Origin: Caldisericota bacterium
GTDB lineage: Bacteria; Caldisericota; JANLFM01
DNA length: 16,292 bases
Assembly: GCA_024655865.1 (NCBI GenBank)
Contig: JANLFM010000011.1
Span: 246-16,537 of the forward strand
Direction: 5' to 3'
Below are positions 7,901 through 14,089 of this stretch, in pieces. The notes under the pieces were generated by a model. It was not told where the DNA came from and made no database searches. It saw nothing but the letters and a program-made list of their open reading frames with translations. Within the stretch, counting starts at the first letter, position 1. Every line of letters starts with the position of its first letter. The position numbers and the translations under genes are program-made.

Positions 7901-8947
7901 TATCGCACTCTGGTGGAGAACCTATCCGAGGGAGTGGACATCGTGGATGCGGAAGAAAATTTTGTTTTCGCCAACCCGGCCTGCGAGAGGATTTTTGGAG
8001 TTCCTCCAGGGGGACTTAAAGGAAGGAACTTAAAGGAATTCACCGCTTTAGGGTTTGAAAGAACGCTGGAAGAAGAAACGGAAAAGCGGAGAAGAGGTTA
8101 TTCCAGCCAGTACGAATTTCGAATTCGTCGGGATGACGGTCAGGAAAGAGATCTCCTGATTTCTGCCGTTCCCCGGCTTGATGATAAAGGCCAGTATATG
8201 GGAGCCATGGCAATCATCTCGGATATCACCGAGAAAAAACTTCTGGAGCAAGAGGCAGAGAAAGCCCGTTCCGATTTCCTCTTCGCCGTCTCCCACGAAT
8301 TGAAGACACCCCTTTTCCTCATGGCCACGGCCCAGGAAATGATATCCTCCTTGCCCACGGATGTGCGATTAAGGCGCTTCCTGGATTACGAGGAGCTCTG
8401 GAACCGCAACCTCATCCGCCTGAAAATGCTCATTGATAATCTGGTGGATGCCCAGAGGACGGAGTTCACCGGTTTGAAGCTTAACCTGCAAAGGACGGAG
8501 GTTCATCCTATCATAGAGCAGGCCTTGAGTGACCTGGCTGTTTTGGCGGAACGCAAGGAAATCCATTTCATTAAGAACCTCGATCCCCTGCCATCCCTGG
8601 AAATCGATCCGGAAGCTATCCTCAGGGTCCTTCACAATCTCTTGAGCAACGCGGTCAAATTCTCCCTTCCCGGGGGAAAAGTAGAAGTCTTGTTAAAGAA
8701 ACACGAAGAAAAGGCTCAAATAACCATTAGAGACCATGGTTCAGGGATAGAGCCGGAGATCCTCCCCTACTTATTCAAGCCCTTTGCTCGCGCACCCGAT
8801 GCCCTGAAGGCCAGGATTTCGGGAACCGGACTGGGGCTTTATGTCTCCAAAGTGCTCGTGGAAGCTCATAACGGAAAAATTGAGCTTCAAAGCGAGCGAG
8901 GAATAGGAACGACCGTCAAGGTCTTCCTTCCCCTGCCTGAAGAGTAA
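4946..8947 (+). CDS. Soluble multi-PAS sensor histidine kinase (eight PAS domains)
   Basis: A 1333-residue cytoplasmic kinase with no membrane segment or signal peptide. Eight PAS units lie at about 103-218, 237-345, 358-468, 480-592, 604-718, 730-846, 857-972 and 983-1096, most ending in the DITERK linker; residues 1-95 may be a degenerate further unit. The transmitter follows: H-box SHELKTPL with phosphoacceptor His1117, N-box around Asn1235, G1 box DHGSGI from Asp1263, and G2 GTGLGL at 1293-1298. All catalytic boxes look intact. It should autophosphorylate in response to intracellular ligands or redox state and pass phosphate to an unlinked response regulator. PAS2 contains HCY (Cys282) and PCLVCP (Cys293, Cys296). 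An in-frame TAA directly precedes the ATG, fixing the start at or after 4946. The ribosome site is odd: AAAGG abuts the ATG and GGGGA lies 11 bases away. Confidence 0.93.
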   Translation: MKAPEKRTGFLILDAQTGMVMTFSSNLENLLGQEIRENEKPPFEVHSEKFQFEVESNSGSISFRAQTTEVEWRGRKALLVIIEGASPETPKATYPEELADVLQSMLSALPGFVYRCENDPQWTMRYISPGCKELTGYDPEEIIGNRVIAFNDLIHPDYRQKVWEEWQRVLRERKPYEGEYPIITRDGEIKWVWERGKGVYTEEGKLLLEGFLIDITSLKEAQAQFKEKEEEHRQISLEFQAMLDAIPDNLTLQTPDLSIVWANRGAAAGINKEVPELMGRHCYELWQGRKEPCLVCPVQRAFQSGKIEEDTVTTPDGRVWFLRGIPIKDEQGKVRNVVEMGRDITVSHRAEEELRESEEKFHILVELSSDGIFLEDQYGNILDCNKAGARIYGYSKDEIIGKNIRDLVPEDFAQTLPPVITEDSGGIYEERRSKRKDGSIFPSEIATRLCTVRGERRLLAYVRDITERKLAEEALRESEERWRTYIEQASDLIFTLDPSGRLTSVNRAVCEALGYQAEELLGKSPLELVAPQARQATGEALRKVLNGEGVAQIEVPVLRRDGCMLTLELRGRRLYQEGKLVGTLHIARDITERKLGEEALRESEERFRSLYENSTIGLYRTTPDGKILLANSALIEMLGYSTFDELSTRNLEKEGFAPSYPRAKFMEIIEREGEIRGYESAWKRRDGSILYVRESARAIRDSNGNTLYYDGTVENITERKLAEEALKESERRYHTLAEISPVGIFQADARGSTTYVNPKWCEISGLSKEEALGEGWLRAVHPDEREEVRKGWIEATREGRPSRAEYRFLRPDGKISWVIGQAVPERNEKGEVLGYVGTITEITERKLMEKALSNEKTKFEALAESAPFGMVLISPEGKWMYVNPKFSEITGYGIGDIPDGKTWFKKAFPDPLYRREVIQKWIEDRERFYLREKLTRTFNVTCKNGAEKILNMITVQLPTGDFLLSLEDVTEQKEMEEALRKSEERYRTLVENLSEGVDIVDAEENFVFANPACERIFGVPPGGLKGRNLKEFTALGFERTLEEETEKRRRGYSSQYEFRIRRDDGQERDLLISAVPRLDDKGQYMGAMAIISDITEKKLLEQEAEKARSDFLFAVSHELKTPLFLMATAQEMISSLPTDVRLRRFLDYEELWNRNLIRLKMLIDNLVDAQRTEFTGLKLNLQRTEVHPIIEQALSDLAVLAERKEIHFIKNLDPLPSLEIDPEAILRVLHNLLSNAVKFSLPGGKVEVLLKKHEEKAQITIRDHGSGIEPEILPYLFKPFARAPDALKARISGTGLGLYVSKVLVEAHNGKIELQSERGIGTTVKVFLPLPEE

Positions 8948-9038
8948 GGAATATTCTGGCCGAAGGCTAAGCCTTTATTCCTCACCATTTCCCTTTGAAC
9001 CGGTGCCAGGAAAGAAATGAAGGACAACAGGAAAATCG

Positions 9039-9067
9039 TTTACTTTTTTGAATCACCCTTCTAAAAT
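9039..9067 (+). promoter_or_regulatory. Promoter for the three-PAS kinase
   Basis: TTTACT (9039-9044) and TAAAAT (9062-9067) are separated by 17 bases, matching consensus at four and five of six positions. Transcription would start near 9074, 18 bases before the ATG. The second kinase can therefore be transcribed separately from the first, whose stop is 144 bases upstream. Confidence 0.45.
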
Positions 9068-9091
9068 TTTTCAAAACTATCAGGTTCCAAA

Positions 9092-10921
9092 ATGTGTCCG
9101 GGAGCAAATTTAAGAGATAACGGGGAAAGGTATTCTGTCGAGGGCTCGCTTCTTCAAGAATTCATAGAGCAAGCCCAGGAAGGGTTTACTCTCGTTGATG
9201 AATCCGGGCGAATCATAATCTGGAATAGAGCTATGGAGAGAATTTCCGGTCTTCTAAAGGAGGAAGCCATAGGCCGGGAATTCTGGGAGGTTAGGGCCCA
9301 GTTAACTCCAGAACAATATCAAAGTCCAGGGCTTCTCGAGGAAATTAAAAATGGAGTGCTCCGCCTGCTTGCCGGGGAAAAAGCTGGGTTTCTCAGCCGA
9401 CAGATCCGCGCCTGGCTTCAAAGGACAGACGGTGCAGTCAGGCTTCTTGAGCAGACTGTCTTCCTGGTCCAGGCAAGGAACGGAAACCAGTTAGGCGTAA
9501 TTTCGCGTGACGTTACCGAAAAGCACGAGTTAGATCAAAAGCTTCAGCTCTTAGCCTCTATCGTGGAAACGACGCTGGACGGCATTGTGGGGCTTGATCA
9601 GGAGGGAAGAATTCAAACCTGGAATCATGGGGCAGAGGTCATTTTTGAAGTTGACAGGACGAGCGCCCTGGGGCTGAACATTCAGGACCTCCCTATCACC
9701 TTCTCCCCAGAATTCAGGGGGCACCTCCTGGAATACTTGAATAGGGAAGACGCGGAAATTTTCGAGGTGGAAATCCTCACCCCCAAGATGGCAAGGAAGC
9801 AGGTATCAATAACGTTTTCCCCAATATTTGAAAGAGGAAAGGCCGCCGGCGGCTCTTTAGTGATCAAGGATTTAAGCCAGCTCAGGGAAGCAGAGCGGCA
9901 CTTTAAAGAAAGCGAGAAAAGACTTAGAACCATCTTCGACAAAGCCAGCGACCTGATTCTAATTCACCGCTCTTCCGAGGAGATAATCGAGGTGAATTCC
10001 ATAGCCGATCAACTTTTGGGGTTTTCTCCAGAGGAACTCAAAGGGAAAAAGCTTGAAGGGATAGTTGTTCCCGAGGAAAGGGAAAGGTTGAGGGAGTTTC
10101 TCTCTCAGCTCAGGAAGGGGGAATTTTCCAGAATAGAGCTTCGGCTCTGCGATCGTTCCGGGCGCAGGGTGCCGGTGGAAATGAACTCCCACATGCTGGA
10201 CGAGGAAACAATCATGAGCATCGCCAGGGACATCACCCAGCGGAAAAGGGCGGAGGAGCTTCAGGCCGATTTTATTCGCGCTGTAGTTCACGATTTAGGA
10301 AATCCCATTTCCGCCATTAAGGCTTCCCTGGAAATGGTCCCGGACTCCATCAAGAAGGGCGAGAAAAGAGATCTGATTGAGATCGTCTACCGAAACACGG
10401 AACGCCTGCACAACCTGGCTCACTCCCTTTTGACCAGTATCAAGCTTGAAGCTGGAGAACTAAAGTTGGTTAAGAAAGAAGTTAACCTCTCCCAATTCTT
10501 ACTTGACTTCCTCCTTCAGCAGAGGCCTCTTGCTGAACAAAAATCCATTGAGGTTATATCCAGGATTCCTTCCCTTCCAGCTCTCATCCAGGGCGACCCG
10601 GACAGGCTGGGGGAGATCTTCTCCAATATTTGGGCTAACTCCATAAAATTTACCCCGCATTCGGGAAAAATAGAGATTTCTCTTGAAGAGAAGGACGGTT
10701 GGGCGGTGGTGAAAATCTCCAACAATGGACCACCAATTTCCCCGGAGGATCAAGAGCATCTCTTTGAGAAGTTTTACAGAGGAAAATCCGGAATGGGGGG
10801 GACCGGCCTAGGCCTGTACATTGCCCGCTGGCTAACTGAGGTCCATGGAGGATCGATCAGCGTGGAAAGTTCCGAAGAGGGAACCACCTTTACCGTGAAG
10901 CTGCCAGCGCTCAAGTCCTGA
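9092..10921 (+). CDS. Soluble PAS sensor histidine kinase (three PAS domains)
   Basis: A 609-residue cytoplasmic kinase without membrane segments. PAS units lie at about 22-142 (ending ISRDVTEK), 150-262 and 275-384 (ending ARDITQRK). The HisKA dimerisation helix has AVVHDLGNPIS, with His400 as the presumed phosphoacceptor, a variant of the usual HELRTPL. The ATPase domain has N-box Asn512/Asn516, a G1 box reading NNGPPI at 544-549 where DxGxGI is typical, and G2 TGLGL at 571-575. The changed G1 box occurs in some active kinases but replaces the adenine-contacting Asp by Asn, so activity is probable but not certain. The ATG at 9092 is the only ATG before the PAS fold, with AGG seven bases upstream. 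It is a different subtype from the preceding kinase, not a recent duplicate. No response regulator is adjacent. Confidence 0.92.
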   Translation: MCPGANLRDNGERYSVEGSLLQEFIEQAQEGFTLVDESGRIIIWNRAMERISGLLKEEAIGREFWEVRAQLTPEQYQSPGLLEEIKNGVLRLLAGEKAGFLSRQIRAWLQRTDGAVRLLEQTVFLVQARNGNQLGVISRDVTEKHELDQKLQLLASIVETTLDGIVGLDQEGRIQTWNHGAEVIFEVDRTSALGLNIQDLPITFSPEFRGHLLEYLNREDAEIFEVEILTPKMARKQVSITFSPIFERGKAAGGSLVIKDLSQLREAERHFKESEKRLRTIFDKASDLILIHRSSEEIIEVNSIADQLLGFSPEELKGKKLEGIVVPEERERLREFLSQLRKGEFSRIELRLCDRSGRRVPVEMNSHMLDEETIMSIARDITQRKRAEELQADFIRAVVHDLGNPISAIKASLEMVPDSIKKGEKRDLIEIVYRNTERLHNLAHSLLTSIKLEAGELKLVKKEVNLSQFLLDFLLQQRPLAEQKSIEVISRIPSLPALIQGDPDRLGEIFSNIWANSIKFTPHSGKIEISLEEKDGWAVVKISNNGPPISPEDQEHLFEKFYRGKSGMGGTGLGLYIARWLTEVHGGSISVESSEEGTTFTVKLPALKS

Positions 10922-11022
10922 GCTTGAAATTGAAAAATTAGCGGGTGCCAAAATTAAAAGGAGCGTTCAAGCTGTGGTTTCCGGAAAGATGACCGAAAAA
11001 GAAGCAATATTCAATAGAACCC

Positions 11023-11051
11023 TTTAAATCTACATGATTTTTCGCTATTCT
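11023..11051 (+). promoter_or_regulatory. Possible promoter for the small gene and tRNA-Ala
   Basis: TTTAAA (11023-11028) and TATTCT (11046-11051) are spaced by 17 bases, each matching consensus at four of six positions. It is placed correctly for the GTG start at 11079 and would also read the overlapping tRNA. The rest of 10922-11078 shows no convincing gene. Confidence 0.3.
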
Positions 11052-11078
11052 TAGCTTAACCATTATGGAGGTAGTAAC

Positions 11079-11390
11079 GTGGACGATTTTAAGAAGGGCG
11101 TAATAAAAACTGATTTGTCCAGACGCATCGAGAAAGTCAGGGTAAGGGTGCTGATCTACACCAATTTATTTCGCATTGAGGGCTTTATTTATGTTATACC
11201 CGGATCGCGCTTGATTGATTTCTTAAATACCCCTGGCGATTTTATCCCGATCACAGACGCCACACTGCGCTTCCTTGCAGGAGAGAAGGAAACTCTGCAA
11301 AAGGACTTCCTCGCTCTGCGCAAATCCAATATAATCCTCCTGATGGAAGCGGAGGAGAGGGGAACTGAGAAAGCTGTACCGGGGCTGTAG
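11079..11390 (+). CDS. Small uncharacterised protein overlapping tRNA-Ala
   Basis: A 103-residue protein starting at GTG, chosen because GGAGG (11067-11071) sits seven bases upstream; the nearby ATG at 11065 is in another frame. Visible features are a basic N-terminal third (RRIEKVRVRVLIYT), alternating hydrophobic strands, and a central conserved-looking stretch RLIDFLNTPGDFIPITDATL, followed by a probable helix and an acidic tail. It has no signal peptide, membrane segment or cysteines. It resembles small DUF proteins in which an RL.D.LN...FI.LTDA motif recurs (DUF6812 comes to mind; low confidence). The last codons read CCG GGG CTG TAG, and GGGGCTGTAG is also the first ten bases of the tRNA gene. 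It probably shares a transcript with the tRNA. Function unknown. Confidence 0.75.
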   Translation: MDDFKKGVIKTDLSRRIEKVRVRVLIYTNLFRIEGFIYVIPGSRLIDFLNTPGDFIPITDATLRFLAGEKETLQKDFLALRKSNIILLMEAEERGTEKAVPGL

Positions 11391-11455
11391 CTCAGCGGGA
11401 GAGCACCTCGCTTGCACCGAGGGGGTCAGGGGTTCAAATCCCCTCAGCTCCACCA
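11381..11455 (+). tRNA. tRNA-Ala (anticodon TGC)
   Basis: A complete 75-nt cloverleaf. The acceptor stem GGGGCTG pairs with CAGCTCC, including the G3-U70 wobble that identifies alanine tRNAs. The D-arm is GCTC/GAGC. The anticodon stem CCTCG/CGAGG encloses CTTGCAC with anticodon TGC at 11413-11415, and the T-arm is AGGGG/CCCCT around TTCAAAT. The discriminator is A and CCA is encoded (11453-11455). Its first ten bases overlap the end of the preceding coding sequence. Confidence 0.97.
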
Positions 11456-11480
11456 AAGCGAGCTTTTCGGCTTTCTTTAT
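11455..11480 (+). terminator. Weak hairpin after tRNA-Ala
   Basis: AAAGCGA (11455-11461) can pair with TC-GCTTT (11467-11474) with one bulged G, followed by CTTTAT. The stem begins at the last base of the tRNA, so it could terminate the small-gene/tRNA transcript. It is short and the T-run is interrupted. Confidence 0.35.
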
Positions 11481-11657
11481 TGAATTCTCCAGTATTGCTT
11501 AAACTGGATTTTCTGAGGTCATTAAGGCTCCCGGGCCTACCATTCAAAATCCAGGCTTGATATTTCCTTAAAAAGTCAATCTATCTTCTCAATTTTAAGC
11601 CATGGTAAACCTTTGGGTGTATTATGTACCTATAGAGACAATGGCAGGAAAGGAGTG

Positions 11658-12668
11658 ATGGTGTTGCGCAAGGACTTTATAGATATTCAGGATTTTTCCT
11701 CGGATGAGCTCTTCCACCTGATCCTTCTGATCGAAGTGACAAAAGAGGCCACCAAAAGCAGAGCACTTCCGGAGCTCCTCCATAAGGCTTCCCTGGCGAT
11801 GATCTTCGAGGAGCCCTCCACGCGCACACGGGTCTCCTTCGAGGTTGCCATGACTAACCTGGGAGGACATGCCCTTTATCTCCGGCCCGGAGAAATCCAC
11901 CTGGGCGCCAGGGAAACCATTGCCGACACAGCAAGGGTGCTGAGCAGGATGGTGGATGGCATCGAGGCTCGGCTCCTTCACCACAAGGACATCCTGGAAC
12001 TCGCCAAGTACTCCTCTGTGCCCGTGATCAACGGCTTAACTGACCTTCAGCACCCCACACAGGTCCTTTCTGATGTCTTCACTATGTACGAGCACTCAGG
12101 GATGATCAGGGGGCTCAATTTAACTTTTGTGGGGGACTCCACTAACGTGGCTAATTCTCTCATGGCTATCTCCACAAAAATGGGAATCAACTACACCCAG
12201 GCAACTCCTCGAAAGTATCAGCCCCTCCCCGAACTCCTGAAGCAGGCAGAGGAGAACGCCAGAGAATCCGGATCCCGCCTCCTGATTACCGAGGAGGTGG
12301 AAGAAGCAGTTAAGGATGCGGACTTCATCTACACTGATCTCTGGTGGTGGGTAGGGCAGGAGCACGAGGCTGAAGAGAGGCTGAAAGCCTTCATGCCCAG
12401 GTATCAGGTGAACGAACGGCTCCTTTCTCTGGCCCCGAAGCACGTTAAAGTAATGCACTGCCTTCCCGCATCCCGGGGAATGGAGATTACGGATGAGGTG
12501 ATGGATGGCCCCCGATCAATTGTCTTTGATCAGGCGGAAAACCGCCTCCACACCGAGGAGGCCCTGCTCATTGCCTTTATTTACCCCAGGCTGGCAAAAC
12601 CTCGCTATGAGGGAGGCAATCGGTATCTGGACAGGATTGAGAATGTCCTTGCAAGGTTTTCATATTAA
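11658..12668 (+). CDS. ptcA: Putrescine-type carbamoyltransferase
   Basis: A 336-residue transcarbamylase: carbamoyl phosphate plus amine in reversible exchange with a ureido compound plus phosphate. Seen: carbamoyl-phosphate motifs STRTR (54-58) and HPTQ (132-135), Arg105, and HCLPASRG from 267. The ornithine-binding DxxxSMG loop is replaced by DLWWWVG (227-233). From memory, Enterococcus faecalis putrescine carbamoyltransferase has DVWYGLY there, the same HCLPATRGEEVTDEV stretch, a start like MKRDY and a C-terminal extension, all matched here (LRKDF; about 30 residues after ALLIAFIYPRL). This argues against ornithine carbamoyltransferase. Catabolic direction is likely: carbamoylputrescine to putrescine plus carbamoyl phosphate. 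ATG 11658, GTG 11661 and TTG 11664 are all possible starts after AGGAAAGGAG; a TTG at 11613 is unlikely. A transporter and a deiminase-fold gene follow closely. Confidence 0.85.
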   Translation: MVLRKDFIDIQDFSSDELFHLILLIEVTKEATKSRALPELLHKASLAMIFEEPSTRTRVSFEVAMTNLGGHALYLRPGEIHLGARETIADTARVLSRMVDGIEARLLHHKDILELAKYSSVPVINGLTDLQHPTQVLSDVFTMYEHSGMIRGLNLTFVGDSTNVANSLMAISTKMGINYTQATPRKYQPLPELLKQAEENARESGSRLLITEEVEEAVKDADFIYTDLWWWVGQEHEAEERLKAFMPRYQVNERLLSLAPKHVKVMHCLPASRGMEITDEVMDGPRSIVFDQAENRLHTEEALLIAFIYPRLAKPRYEGGNRYLDRIENVLARFSY

Positions 12669-12688
12669 GAGAAAAAGGAGGGGTTTGA

Positions 12689-14077
12689 ATGGAGGGGAAA
12701 TATAAAAGGGTTCTGAATTACTGGGATCTGTTTTTCTTCACCGTTTGCGCTATCCTGGTGATGGATACGGTGGCTGCCTCCGCGGGAATTGGAAACCAGT
12801 CCTATTTCTGGTGGATACTAACGCTTTTTCTTTTCTTCATTCCTTATGGCTTGATCACAGCGGAGTTGGGATCGGCCTGGCCCTCTCAGGGAGGAATTTA
12901 TGTCTGGGTCAAGGAGGCCTTTGGCGAAGGCTGGGCGGTGATGACCTCCTGGCTTTACTGGATCAATGTGGCCTTCTGGATGCCCTCGGTCTATATGCTC
13001 TTTTCTGGCACTCTGGCCTCGCTCTTTTTCCCGGACCTGAGCACCTGGTGGCAGGTGGCAATCGCCATAATCATGACCTGGGTCACGGTCCTTTTAGGAA
13101 TTGTAGCTTTAGAGAAATCAAAATGGGTGCCCAATCTGGGTGCGATTTTAAAGGCATTGATCATGATTTTTCTCGGCGTTTTAGGGATTGCCTGGATCGC
13201 AAAGGGAGGATACGCAAATCCCGGTGGAGTCGGGGATTTTCTCCCCACCTGGAGCAATACCCTGGCTTTCCTTCCAGTAGTCGTTTACAACTACATGGGT
13301 TTTGAGCTCATGAGCTCCGCAGGGGAGGAGATCAAAAATCCCCAGAAAAACGTGCCCAAAGCCATCATTTTTTCAGGAATTGTGATCTTTCTCCTTTACG
13401 TTCTGGGGACATTTGGAATCCTCTCGGTCCTGCCCTTAGAAAAGATCTCCATCGTTACCGGAATCATCGACTCCATTAAAGAAGTGATGTCCAATTTTGG
13501 CACTGCTGGCGAGGTGGTGTCTATCGCTTTCGGCATTGCTATCCTTTATTCCTTCCTGGCGAATATGGTCACCTGGTCAATCGGAGCCAACAGGGTAGTG
13601 GCTTCCACAGCCGAGGATGGGAAATTACCCCGTTTCTTCGGACACCTGCACAGTAAATTTAAGACACCAGATTACGCTTACATTGCTATGGGCATTTTAG
13701 GTTCCCTGCTACTTGTAGGAAATGGATTCCTTCAAGAGAGTCCGGCCAACATTTTCTGGCAGATTTTTGCCCTCTCCAGCCTGATCTTTCTCCTCCCATA
13801 CCTTTTGATGTTCCCCGCCTTCCTGAAGCTCAGGGCTTCCAGAGCGGAAGTCTCCAGGCCTTACCGAGTTCCTGGACCGAAGTGGCTGATCTGGGTTATG
13901 GCTTGCTTAGGGGAGTTCTTCATCGCCCTGGCTTGTATTTTTTTCTTCATGCCCCCTGAGGGCACAGAGAACGTCTTAATTTACGAGCTTCAGTTAGGTG
14001 GCCTGACCATCCTGGTCCTGATTATCGGTCTGGTGCTTTACCTGGCATACAGGAAAAATCCCCTGAAGAGCCAGTAA
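12689..14077 (+). CDS. APC-family amino acid/polyamine transporter
   Basis: A 462-residue integral membrane protein with about 12 hydrophobic segments and short loops, typical of the APC superfamily. Seen: the first helix with the small-residue turn ASAGIGN; PYGLITAELGSAWPSQGGIYVWV (written here as its parts PYGLITAELG and SQGGIYVWV), which is the hallmark loop of amino-acid antiporters; and GFELMSSAGEEIKNPQKN-type residues after helix 6, with the cytoplasmic motif GANRVVASTAEDGKLP between later helices. The start has AAAAAGGAGG about eight bases upstream and lies 20 bases after the carbamoyltransferase stop. Context suggests uptake of the guanidino substrate in exchange for the amine product (agmatine/putrescine or arginine/ornithine type). 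Specificity cannot be read from the sequence; glutamate/GABA-type exchangers share these motifs. Confidence 0.88.
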   Translation: MEGKYKRVLNYWDLFFFTVCAILVMDTVAASAGIGNQSYFWWILTLFLFFIPYGLITAELGSAWPSQGGIYVWVKEAFGEGWAVMTSWLYWINVAFWMPSVYMLFSGTLASLFFPDLSTWWQVAIAIIMTWVTVLLGIVALEKSKWVPNLGAILKALIMIFLGVLGIAWIAKGGYANPGGVGDFLPTWSNTLAFLPVVVYNYMGFELMSSAGEEIKNPQKNVPKAIIFSGIVIFLLYVLGTFGILSVLPLEKISIVTGIIDSIKEVMSNFGTAGEVVSIAFGIAILYSFLANMVTWSIGANRVVASTAEDGKLPRFFGHLHSKFKTPDYAYIAMGILGSLLLVGNGFLQESPANIFWQIFALSSLIFLLPYLLMFPAFLKLRASRAEVSRPYRVPGPKWLIWVMACLGEFFIALACIFFFMPPEGTENVLIYELQLGGLTILVLIIGLVLYLAYRKNPLKSQ

Positions 14078-14089
14078 GGAGGCGCACCT

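Noticed and set aside
9017-9064. 15-residue frame (MKDNRKIVYFFESPF) with AGGAAAG upstream, between the kinases
   Set aside because: It overlaps the better-supported promoter at 9039-9067 and is short enough to be chance.
10922-11078. Short frames around AAAAGGAG at about 10957, one reading MTEKEAIFNRTL
   Set aside because: No homology, no conserved feature, and spacing to a start codon is poor.
11613-11657. TTG start at 11613 adding 15 residues to the carbamoyltransferase
   Set aside because: No ribosome site precedes it, and the added residues lie upstream of where the remembered homologue begins.
12745-13305. 186-residue plus-strand frame inside the transporter gene
   Set aside because: Out-of-frame shadow of a clear 12-TM transporter.
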